Part shown: positions 1 through 7,273 of the stretch, in pieces
Position numbering within the stretch: position 1 is the first letter of the stretch
Layout of the letters: the number at the start of each line of letters is the position of its first letter
The notes under the pieces: generated by a model
What the model was told of the DNA's origin: nothing
The model's input: only the letters and a program-made list of their open reading frames with translations
Database searches by the model: none
Assembly: GCA_027604505.1 (NCBI GenBank)
Contig: JADIIX010000368.1
Span: 1 to 11,019 of the forward strand
Length of the DNA stretch: 11,019 nt
Source of the DNA: Gonapodya sp. JEL0774
Lineage: Eukaryota; Monoblepharomycota; Monoblepharidomycetes; Monoblepharidales; Gonapodyaceae
Reading direction: 5' to 3'
Program-made: the position numbers and the translations under genes

Positions 1-485
1 CTTTCCATCTACTACTCCAGCAAACTCCACTCAGTTCTTCCACTTGCGCGATTCCTCGTTCTCTCTGCCGTACTCACACCGACTACCCGTAATCTTATCT
101 CCACACGAGAGCTCTCTCTCCTTCCACCTGGCGCTTTTGTGGTCAACGTCGCCAGAGGTGCTGTGGTTGATTCTCAGGCGGTTGCTGAAGCGATACGTGC
201 GGGTTCGTTGGGTGGAGTAGCAGCTGACGTGTATGAGAGGGAGCCAGTTGAAGGTAAGTGATGGTCCCCTTCAGATCCTGTTGTCGCAGAATGCACGCTA
301 GAGCTCTGCTGCCAACACTACGTGTAGCTTCGCACCCTTTTCTTCATCTCCCTCCCGAACGCGTCTCTCTGACACCGCATACTGGCGGGGTCTCAGATTT
401 AGGGTATGCCGGTATCGCAATGGGGATGGCAGATAACCTGCACCGTCTGAGAAAGGGAGAGGAGTTGAAAAATAGGAAAGTATGA
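1..485 (+). CDS. D-isomer-specific 2-hydroxyacid dehydrogenase, C-terminal part (5' end outside window)
   Basis: NAD(P)-dependent oxidoreductase of the D-2-hydroxyacid dehydrogenase family (glyoxylate/hydroxypyruvate reductase type), which interconverts 2-oxoacids and D-2-hydroxyacids, probably in the cytosol. Frame 1 is open from base 1 to about 253. It carries LTPTTRNLI, then PPGAFVVNVARGAVVD with the catalytic Arg of the ARG motif, then AADVYEREP with the catalytic Glu. An intron at 254-303 (50 nt, GTAAGT...TAG) restores frame to the second exon, 304-485. That exon holds HPFLHLPPERVSLTPHTGG, whose TPH carries the catalytic His, and ends KNRKV then TGA. All three catalytic residues visible in this half are present, so the gene looks intact. 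The N-terminal half and start lie to the left. The exact substrate cannot be told. The chosen acceptor is the one that keeps frame; the tempting GCAG at 286-289 does not. Confidence 0.88.
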
Positions 486-777
486 GAGGACCGTGATATC
501 AAGCCCCATCATCACATATTAGACGTCTAGTTAGAGGTTCCGTAAATACTGGGTCTACTCAAAGCACTGAACCATGCACTGTTTCAATAAAGAAGTTCAT
601 GTATTCTCATCGACTGGGAAGAAGGCTGATGATGACCGAATAATTGAACACCGTGCTGCCAAATGGAAGCCAGTCCGGTACTGCTTGCTCGCAGCAGCGT
701 AGACTGCGAGCTGATTCTATAGCGTGTTTGATTAAACATGATATATCCTCAGACATCCACAAAATAATAGCAGATGC
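486..777. other. Convergent 3' intergenic region
   Basis: This 292-bp gap lies between the stop codons of the dehydrogenase (plus) and OCT1 (minus). It holds the AATAAA at 586-591 and a small 5-bp-stem hairpin at 725-738 (TGTTT, four-base loop, AAACA). I see no coding potential. The open frame starting near 644 runs on into the antisense of OCT1 exon 3 and is a shadow. Confidence 0.6.
586..591 (+). terminator. AATAAA polyadenylation signal of the dehydrogenase gene
   Basis: A perfect AATAAA lies about 100 bp after the stop codon at 483-485, on the same strand. The position suits a fungal 3' untranslated region. The motif is common in AT-rich DNA, so this is probable rather than certain. Confidence 0.5.
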
Positions 778-3661
778 TTATCTTGTCCCTCCGACCTCCT
801 CCACTGTGACCGCTCCTTCTCGCTCACCACCCTTCACTACTCCAACCCGCTCCAACGCCATCCACCCATCCCTGCCGCCACCCCACTCCAGCAGCTCCCT
901 CCTTATCGTCTCACCCGCTGCTCTAAACCCTTCGCTCCCAAACGGATGCGGCGCCAAGATCTGTGCGTTTATACGACCCGCCCAGCGCCGTGACCAGAGA
1001 TACGAGTAGTAACCTGCGCCGTACGCGGCCAGATGCGCAAACCGAGCGTGTGACGTGTCTTTCAGGGCGTTGGGATCCCCAATATCGATTGGGAACGCGT
1101 CGTGCGAGGTCCTGACTGCCCGCGCAACATCCACCGAAGTCCACCCGTCTGCCACGATTTCCCGTGCACTGCCATGCAGACGTTGGTCCATCGCTGCGAG
1201 GCGGATCTGGTGTTGAAGGTCCATGGCGGGTATGGCGGCCGCGGTCGGGAAAGACGGGATTGCGATCGAGGTCAGTAGTTCGTGGAGTATGGAAGGCACT
1301 TCCACCAGATCAAGAGCACAGCGGGTACCCGACACGTGCTGGAAAGGAGGACGAGCGAGGAGAGCTGACATGAATGAAAGAAGGACAACGTAAAGCTTTG
1401 ATCCGACAGAGGCACAGTTTCATATGACTCACAGTGGACAGCGTGACCCATTTCGTGAAACACGGTTTCCACTTCTTGTTCGCTCAATGTCCTCCCCACA
1501 CTCACCCCTACAACTACGACTGGCATCTTGTACAGCCCAAGTTCCCCCCCAGCACCTTTGGCCTCCTTCGCCTCCGCTCTCATTGCACTCTCCACCTCAT
1601 CTGCTACCAGCCATCCATCATCGACCGTGTCCCAGTCTATTCTTCGACCGCACCTTACAGTGTAGTGCGCTGCACCACCACCTTTGCCATCCCGTTCACC
1701 TGCATCCACATATACCGTGCCGAGAAATCCTTCGTGCTCATGCACCGCATCCAGGCGAATGACAGAATCATGCCAAACCTCGCCTGTGCCGACGGTGGTC
1801 GGGACGAAATGTACGCCATAAAGATGGTGGAACAGCACGGAGACACGTGAGAGGACGGTTCCAAGGGTGAGATTCGGAATACCGGAATACGTGACTGTAT
1901 CCGAGGTTAGCGAGAGGGTGGGGTCCGCCGCGATTGGGACGGTGTGGCTGCCTGCGCCAAAAACAGTTCGGAAAGACGCTGAGGTGGTCTTCCTGGGCAT
2001 GAGGGACATCAAGTACGCCCGATCCCATGGAGCCACGAGTCCTTCCTCCCCACGGGCTTTCTTTACTGCGGCGAGCTCATCCACCTCTCTTCTCGCGCGA
2101 GGCAAGTTCTCCGCGTTCAACCTATCTAGAAACGATTCCACCACACCTCGTGAACCCGCCATCGTTCCTGCCAAGAAAGCGTCTGCATAACTGTCGAATC
2201 CGGTTTCCAATGCAAGTTGGGCACGGAGGTTGAGCATGGAGTCTAACGCCGCGATTTGGGTTGGGGGTGGGTTGTTATAGGCGGTGTAAACAAGTCGTCG
2301 GGTAGCAGCGACACGACATGTACGAAGAATATGAGGTATCGCAGAGCCAGTTGTGGGTGCGATGGCGGTTCCTTGTGGTAATCGAGCACGTGCAGCGGAT
2401 GCGACGGCTTCTCGAATAAACCCCGCTCCACATCCTGCTAAGTCGCGCCATGGGTTGTCAAAGATGACGTGGGGTTGTGCAGGTGTGTGAGACCCTCGAG
2501 CAACGCGATGGGCGAGGTTGAGTATTTGGTCGTTAAGGGAAGCAAAGCGAGAGAGTTTTGCGGGATCAGTGATGTGAATACCGGAGCGGCGGAAGTCGGC
2601 CAGGAGAAGTTCCGCAACGCGAATTTCAGTGGAGGACCAAGTTGAAGACAGGTTTGGGGTGGAAGAAGCAATGTGTAGTGTCTGGGGGGACAGAAAGTGA
2701 GGCGTTTTTACAGGTCTATTGGTCCATCACTGGGAAAGCCTCTAAAAAGAGACTTCCATCGTCGTCAGTATGCTCTGACCGTGATTGGACCGAAGGGTTG
2801 GGTTTATGACATCCGAGCATCACAAAAACCTTCACCTCAAACGGTTCGAACGAACATCCGGATCACCTCAAGGTCAAAACGTACCTCATAGAGCTCTCTA
2901 TGGGTATTCAACCTGTTCAGCACTGCAGATACCTCCTCATGGGCAGCTTCCGCGGACCGCCTCCACTCTGGCTCCGGATGCAGAGACCTCACGACCTCTG
3001 CTGCGTCCACTACAGCGCACACCTCATCCGAAAGTCGGTCCAGACGTTTCACAACTCTCACGAGCTCTGATGCATTGGAGGCCGTTGATGTGACATGGTC
3101 CACAATGAGGTTGGCACGGGCGACGGCTCGGCGAGCAAGCTCGAGAAAAGAAATAGGAGAGGTAAGTCCAGGAAGAGAAAAGAGACCAGGCGATGGGTCG
3201 ATTGTTTCGTAACGTGTCGATGAGTGCGAAAAGGTACCGTGACTGCGTGCAGAGTGGGGAGAGTCCAACAATCGATCCGCTGGTGGCTGACTGCCATCAA
3301 AAACAAGTTGGATACGGCGAGCGGTGTCGGTCACATGTTGTGGTACTGGTAGCAATTGGGATCCGCGGGAATGGGTGTCCACGTTGATAGGCAGCACAGC
3401 TGCGGATGCTCCGGACGAGAAACGGGAGGGGCTCGAGCGCGAGGAAGGAGATGATGATACGAGCAGCGATGAAATCGTATAGCCATGGAATTTTCGCGTC
3501 CCCTGCAGCCGCGACGAGCTTTCCCTTGCAGTCGCGCGCACACGCAGCTCTCGGTACGAAGGTCGATCCCGGACACGGACTCCAAGTCCCCTCATAGAAC
3601 ATGATGCAGTAGTCACTGTCCCGAGAGACCGACAGGCCCGCTCCCGGGCAAATGTGGACAT
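778..3661 (-). CDS. OCT1: Mitochondrial intermediate peptidase (octapeptidyl aminopeptidase), M3 zinc metallopeptidase
   Basis: Matrix protease that removes an octapeptide from imported precursors after the main processing peptidase has cut. Exons: 3661-2885, 2681-1433 and 1364-778; introns 2682-2884 (203 nt) and 1365-1432 (68 nt). The product is about 870 aa, somewhat longer than usual for fungal MIPs. The first ~90 residues are rich in Arg and Ser and poor in acid, as in a mitochondrial presequence. Then come PSPGLFSLPGLTSP (N-terminal domain), RVAELLLADFRRSGIHI, and the zinc site HEMGH at about residues 668-672. The third ligand is Glu ~697 in LDLVEVPS, 29 residues after the first His as in thimet oligopeptidase. 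FQHVSGTRC, a MIP signature, and GAGYYSYLWSR near residue 791 follow. The second intron splits a Ser codon just after the zinc helix. The start is uncertain: ATG 3661 is the longest option, and an in-frame ATG at 3595 also leaves an Arg-rich leader. Confidence 0.93.
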
Positions 3662-3807
3662 TCCTTATTAGTTTCAAGGGGGCTTTTTGTTCCGGTTACG
3701 TTTCCTGAACCCACAGCTGATTCTCCTTGCCATTTCAAATTTCGCAACCCAAATTCGCCTCTCTACAATCTCCTGGTCTGCTCGCGTCTTTTCGACAACC
3801 GAAACAA
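3662..3807. promoter_or_regulatory. Short divergent (shared) promoter between OCT1 and the F-box-like gene
   Basis: Only about 146 bp separate the chosen start codons of two genes that run apart, so their promoters must share this stretch unless the true starts lie further inside. The plus strand is pyrimidine-rich (runs such as TTCTCCTTGCC and CCTCTCTAC), as often seen near fungal transcription starts. I see no clear TATA box. Confidence 0.5.
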
Positions 3808-4968
3808 ATGCTACCGGCCACTTATCTTGCTGGCCTACCCCTCGAAACGCTCAAATCAATCGCAGACTACCTTCCCGTCATTTCGATCCTCCGCCTTGCC
3901 TCCTCCCGCTCATCCCTTCGTCGTATCCTCGGTATTTGCAGTATATGGGAGACCCTTGACTTTACCGGTGCGGGCGATCGCCTCACTGACGAGGAGTACA
4001 TTCGTTTTCTTCACCGGCTGGAGGAGTGGACAACAGGTGGAATACGGAACTCCGATTCCCAGCGGGATTGTCTCACTACTATCGAAATTCGTGAACTCAT
4101 ATTTGACAGTGCTGCCATCACTTGGCGGACTGTCCGTCAAGCCCTCTTCCTCCCAACTCTGGTGAAGCTGTCAATCCGCGACTGCAAGAACGTTGATATG
4201 AGTGAACTATTCTACTCGGGATTTAACCTCAAGTGGTCGGAACAGGAACTTCCCCCAGAGGAAAGGCAGTTGAAGCGCTTGGATTTTCGGGGGGTCCACA
4301 GGGACAATGACTTGGACTCTATACGAGCGACACACAGAGGCATCAAGCAGGTGTTCCCCGGAATCCACTCTGTCAAACCGGCCATATGCACAAAGTGTTA
4401 TTTGCGGGTGGCTGTGGAGAGTTTTCCGCTCCCATCCACGCTCTGTCCTGCTTGCATACGAGAATCGATGTGCCGCGGTTGCGGCATTTACTACAACGAT
4501 GATCCGAGACCGCCACTCCTTTCGTTGGACTGTGGTGTCGGTGACTGCCAGCTCCGCGGATTCTTTTGCAAGGCTGTCTGTGCAGCAGAGTGGTGGGTTT
4601 GCCACGAAGGGGACTGCGAACAGCCTTGCTGCCCAAAATGTGTAGAAGGCAAATCATCCTACTGCACCAAGTGCGGAAAGGGACCGCTGTGCCTTGAGCA
4701 CTTTGGTAAGGCGTTTTGTTGCAGGGACGAAGGCTTCTTGCCCTGTCCATCTTTTTGCGAGAGCTGCCAATCAGACCTACCGGGTTGTATTTCATGTGGT
4801 GAGACGCTGTGTCCAGTTTGTAACAGTGGAAGTAAGATATGCTGGGACTGTAATCCCGATGGAGACGAAATTATTGATGAAGAGGACGTGGTAGATGAGG
4901 ACGGGCTAGATGAGGAAGGGCTAGATGAGGAAGGGCTAGATGAGGACGAATTCAGGACCCGAGAATAG
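3808..4968 (+). CDS. F-box-like protein with cysteine-rich C-terminal domain and acidic repeat tail
   Basis: Single-exon gene for 386 aa. Residues ~6-50 look like an F-box (LAGLPLETLKSIADYLPVIS..., then a conserved-style Trp in SIWETLDF), the part that binds Skp1 in SCF ubiquitin ligases. Residues ~55-190 show leucine-spaced segments (LVKLSIRDCKNVDMSEL, LKRLDFRGV) resembling a degenerate LRR-like substrate domain. Residues ~194-348 hold about 29 cysteines, mostly as CxxC or similar pairs (CTKC, CPAC, CRGC, CCPKC, YCTKC, CESC, CISC, CPVC, CWDC). This suggests stacked zinc ribbons or treble clefs rather than one RING. The tail is very acidic, with a DEEGL repeat. The ATG at 3808 is the first in frame; the frame is open further upstream but without an ATG. 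The F-box call is moderate and the zinc-binding inference is good. An adaptor role in ubiquitylation is an inference. Confidence 0.8.
   Translation: MLPATYLAGLPLETLKSIADYLPVISILRLASSRSSLRRILGICSIWETLDFTGAGDRLTDEEYIRFLHRLEEWTTGGIRNSDSQRDCLTTIEIRELIFDSAAITWRTVRQALFLPTLVKLSIRDCKNVDMSELFYSGFNLKWSEQELPPEERQLKRLDFRGVHRDNDLDSIRATHRGIKQVFPGIHSVKPAICTKCYLRVAVESFPLPSTLCPACIRESMCRGCGIYYNDDPRPPLLSLDCGVGDCQLRGFFCKAVCAAEWWVCHEGDCEQPCCPKCVEGKSSYCTKCGKGPLCLEHFGKAFCCRDEGFLPCPSFCESCQSDLPGCISCGETLCPVCNSGSKICWDCNPDGDEIIDEEDVVDEDGLDEEGLDEEGLDEDEFRTRE
4903..4947 (+). repeat. 15-bp in-frame tandem repeat, three copies
   Basis: The unit GGGCTAGATGAGGAA occurs at 4903-4917 and 4918-4932, and with one change at the last base at 4933-4947. 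It encodes repeated Gly-Leu-Asp-Glu-Glu/Asp in the acidic tail of the F-box-like protein. The 15-bp period keeps frame, so copy number could vary between strains without breaking the gene. Confidence 0.9.
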
Positions 4969-5088
4969 ACATTGCTCAAATTGGCTATCGTATTATAGAA
5001 TAGAATTTTTAGTGTCGCAACCGCTTATCTATGTTTGTTGTCAGATTTGTCTGGCGAATGATTTGTGTTCGAGTTAATTGATTTATAC

Positions 5089-5099
5089 TTATTAATAAA
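5089..5099. terminator. Palindromic poly(A) element between convergent genes
   Basis: TTATTAATAA at 5089-5098 is a perfect palindrome. On the plus strand it runs into AATAAA (5094-5099), about 125 bp after the stop of the F-box-like gene. On the minus strand it reads AATAAG, a possible variant signal about 80 bp after the stop of the seven-helix gene. It may serve both transcripts. Confidence 0.4.
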
Positions 5100-5176
5100 C
5101 GGCCGCGATCAGCGTCTTACATGGTGAGAGAAGCCCCTGGCACCACATTCTTATCCCATGGCTACAATTGCTCGTC

Positions 5177-6670
5177 TCAACGGCTTCTGTACCCCTCAGA
5201 CATCATTTCCAAGAGGTTCCGTACGAACTCGTTCCGTACAGCCGGCTCCCCTTGATTCACAGGTGTTAAATCAGAAAGATAGCTCTGAAAACCAGGTAGC
5301 GCTGGTAATGGCTTCTCCATGTCGTTTTTGGTGTCGTTTTTGGCGATAGAGCGGTGTTCGAGAAGTGCACGAGCCACCTTCTGCGATGAAGTGTCGAAGA
5401 CAATGAATGTCAGTGCAGAGAGCCAACCAGCACTGAGTGTCATGATCTCTGCGACGGAAGACACAAGCTAGAATGATTTCGAAGCAAGCAAACACCCACA
5501 ACGCAGATGTTACCTCCTAGGAGATACAATCCACGGAGCTGGGTAAAGTTGGCCACGGCGTGAACAATGACGCCAACGCCACCGGACATAATGATGACGA
5601 TGGGATACTGCCAACGAGATCGGTCGGGCATATGAAGTCTGACGCGATGTTCATTCGGCGCTCACCAGCACCAGCCGCTTGGTCATCATATCCAGGTCCT
5701 CAGTATATTTGCGGTTACTCGCAAGAACAGTCGAGCCTGTGACCACGCGAAAAGCTTGCGAGTCCAGATCTACTGCTGCTCTGTTGCGTGCGAAGTGCGA
5801 CGCGACGAGGGTGATCACAATCGTGTCGTAAACGCTAAAAGATGATCCCCAGTCGAGTCAACATCGATAATCTGGAGGACCCCAGAGAGCGTACGCACAT
5901 CACGAATCCAACACTAACAATGAGCACAACCGATGCAAAACCTCCATTCTGGATAAGCCAACAGCTGCGAGTGGAGCGATTGAATCCGGCGCTGCATACA
6001 TCCAACAAAATGATGTTTGGTTGGCATGGATAAGCGGGCGGCACGAAAAAACAAGGTCGCCTACCCATTCAAGGTTGAGAATCCTGTTGCAAAGAACCAA
6101 GCTAGTGGAAAGGTGAAGGCGATGATATCACCGATCCGACCAGGAGGACGCTTACGATTGAGTACAAGTGAACGATAAAGAATAGTTATGATAGTTGAGG
6201 ACGAGGAGTAGTCTCCCGCGAATCCGGCTAAAGCGAAGAATACACTGGCACTGGTGAGGGGTGGATCAATTTTCGCAAAGCCATGGTTGCCAGTTCCACG
6301 CGCACGCCAATTATAGATCAAGGGAAGAAATAATACCTGCATGCTCGTGACGGTGCTTCCACAAAGTGAGCAGCGACGATGCCAGCCGATCCAATTATGT
6401 TGCTGAGAAACAAAAAGCATATTAGCTTGTGTAGAGTGTGTTGGACGAGGGGGAGGCCCACGCTTGACAAAGTGTGGAGAAAGCACCATTACGAGGGCAC
6501 ATACTCGTCAGAGGAAGAGCTACAAGAATCGCGCACCTGTAGGCGATCCCATAAAGGCAAAGGACCAATACATCACCAATAACTGTGAGGGTGAAAGGTG
6601 CCAGACTAATCGCTCCCTGCACTCGAGGATCCTCGATGGTTGAGAACGTAGCAGTCATGGCAGACTCCAT
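5177..6670 (-). CDS. Seven-helix membrane protein, GPCR-like (Git3/cAMP-receptor-like style)
   Basis: Seven exons by hand: 6670-6537, 6402-6337, 6250-6065, 5991-5899, 5834-5666, 5607-5514, 5448-5177; 337 aa. All joins keep frame and use GT-AG sites. Hydrophobic stretches at about residues 20-43, 46-60, 68-98, 105-124, 145-173, 214-235 and 241-264 give about seven helices, with a polar cytoplasmic-type tail of ~70 residues. A Cys before helix 3 and SCW in the loop before helix 5 match the usual receptor disulfide. A basic loop (NRKRPPGR) joins helices 3 and 4, and helix 6 begins KRLVLYPIVII. These resemble fungal Git3/CRL-type receptors. The ligand is unknown. Weak points: the loop between helices 1 and 2 is very short and intron 1 (6403-6536) could hide a small exon; intron 6251-6336 is also open in one frame and could be coding. 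A non-receptor membrane protein is possible. Confidence 0.6.
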
Positions 6671-6678
6671 TTCCGCAT
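6655..6678 (-). promoter_or_regulatory. Upstream ORF overlapping the start of the seven-helix gene
   Basis: An ATG at 6678, eight bases before the chosen start and in another frame, opens a seven-codon ORF (MRKWSLP, stop 6657-6655) that ends inside the main coding region. Its ATG context is weak (C at -3), while the main ATG at 6670 has G at -3 and +4. Scanning ribosomes could therefore mostly pass it. A second short ORF begins at the ATG near 6733. Confidence 0.35.
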
Positions 6679-6877
6679 CGGTGTTCAAATTTGAGACAGT
6701 GAGTTGTAGTTTGAGATTTGCTTGCTGTCCATTTCATTCAATTGTCGGCAATGTAGTACGTGGGAACGGACCGATGGCGACTCACTCAATCGCTCTGATA
6801 CGATGATGACTAGCGGCTTGTGCCAAGGTTCTTAGACTTGAAAATGAGGGAGGAATGATCTCGAAGTGAGGAGACCT

Positions 6878-6914
6878 GAGGACAGGTCGACGGCACGAGG
6901 ACAGGTCGACGGCA
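6878..6914 (+). repeat. Two-copy direct repeat, 19-bp period, with GTCGAC core
   Basis: GAGGACAGGTCGACGGCA occurs perfectly at 6878-6895 and 6897-6914. Each copy centres on the palindrome GTCGAC. The pair lies about 20 bp before a plus-strand TATA box and about 210 bp upstream of the seven-helix gene on the other strand, so it could be a paired regulatory site for either. A chance tandem duplication is equally possible. Confidence 0.85.
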
Positions 6915-6934
6915 ACCGCCAGTAAGGTCCCCAC

Positions 6935-6941
6935 TATAAAA
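6935..6941 (+). promoter_or_regulatory. TATA box, plus strand
   Basis: TATAAAA within CCACTATAAAAGG is a very good core TATA box. A transcript would start around 6965-6975 and run rightward, where the only candidate is the small ORF set starting at 7028. No established gene on this strand begins nearby, so the site marks either a small gene or a noncoding transcript. Confidence 0.45.
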
Positions 6942-7027
6942 GGAAAAATTGATTCGAACAAGACATCGGTTCGATTCGTAATCTGTCTACAATTCGCGTG
7001 TGTTGCAGCAATTTCTTGCTGAGTCGT

Positions 7028-7273
7028 ATGAATTACCAGCGCACCTCGGTATCACGACCGTTAGTACCTCTATCTGTCTAATGTCTTTCGGCACAGGTGG
7101 TGAGGACTACACAGGCCCTCGAAACATACTTACGACAACTGCATACTGCGACAAATCCATATTGCGACGGGAATGTAAGGCTTCAGTGGAAATACCACCG
7201 TCCAACTGGTGCCTCTTACAATAATGTATATCTGCAAATGTGCACAATTCAATTTACCCGTTTCTTCAGGTGA
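7028..7273 (+). CDS. Possible small two-exon gene, about 65 aa, no recognised family
   Basis: ATG at 7028 gives MNYQRTS, then a plausible 48-nt intron (7049-7096, GTATCA...TCTAAT...CACAG). Exon 2 (7097-7273) is an open frame of 58 codons ending in TGA, with ordinary-looking composition (VRTTQALETYLRQLHTATN..., then LQWKYHRPTGASYNN). It follows a good TATA box by about 90 bp. Its end overlaps the last exon of the convergent acyl-CoA synthetase gene by 25 bp. A rival frame, with ATG at 7081, gives 47 aa without an intron. The minus strand here also has an ATG followed by a GTAAGT site, so a 5' leader exon of the seven-helix gene is another reading. I recognise no domain. Confidence 0.22.

Larger units (their letters stand above)
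6671..7027. other. Intergenic stretch upstream of the seven-helix gene
   Basis: About 350 bp with no convincing reading frame. It must hold the minus-strand promoter of the seven-helix gene, though no clear TATA box is seen for that direction. It also contains the 19-bp direct repeat (6878-6914) and a plus-strand TATA box (6935-6941). Confidence 0.5.

Noticed and set aside
286-289. GCAG at 286-289 as acceptor of the dehydrogenase intron
   Set aside because: It would give a 36-nt intron and put the downstream exon out of frame. The TAG-AG site ending at 303 keeps frame and gives a typical 50-nt intron.
725-738. Hairpin TGTTT-GATT-AAACA as a terminator
   Set aside because: A stem of only 5 bp in AT-rich DNA is expected by chance, and stem-loops are not the usual signal for fungal mRNA 3' ends.
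1434-1850. Long plus-strand open frame (138 codons) opposite OCT1
   Set aside because: It is antisense to a well-supported M3 peptidase exon, starts with a non-ATG codon, and reads as low-complexity composition typical of the reverse of a biased coding strand.
3297-3677. Minus-strand frame starting at an ATG at 3677 as an alternative OCT1 start
   Set aside because: It is in a different frame from the conserved OCT1 exon and ends without joining it. The frame beginning at 3661 reads unbroken into the MIP domain.
6595-7224. Plus-strand frames (6585-6806, 7000-7224) as genes
   Set aside because: The first is antisense to exon 1 and the leader of the seven-helix gene. The second starts with a non-ATG codon and competes with the frame chosen at 7097-7273. 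Neither shows a domain.
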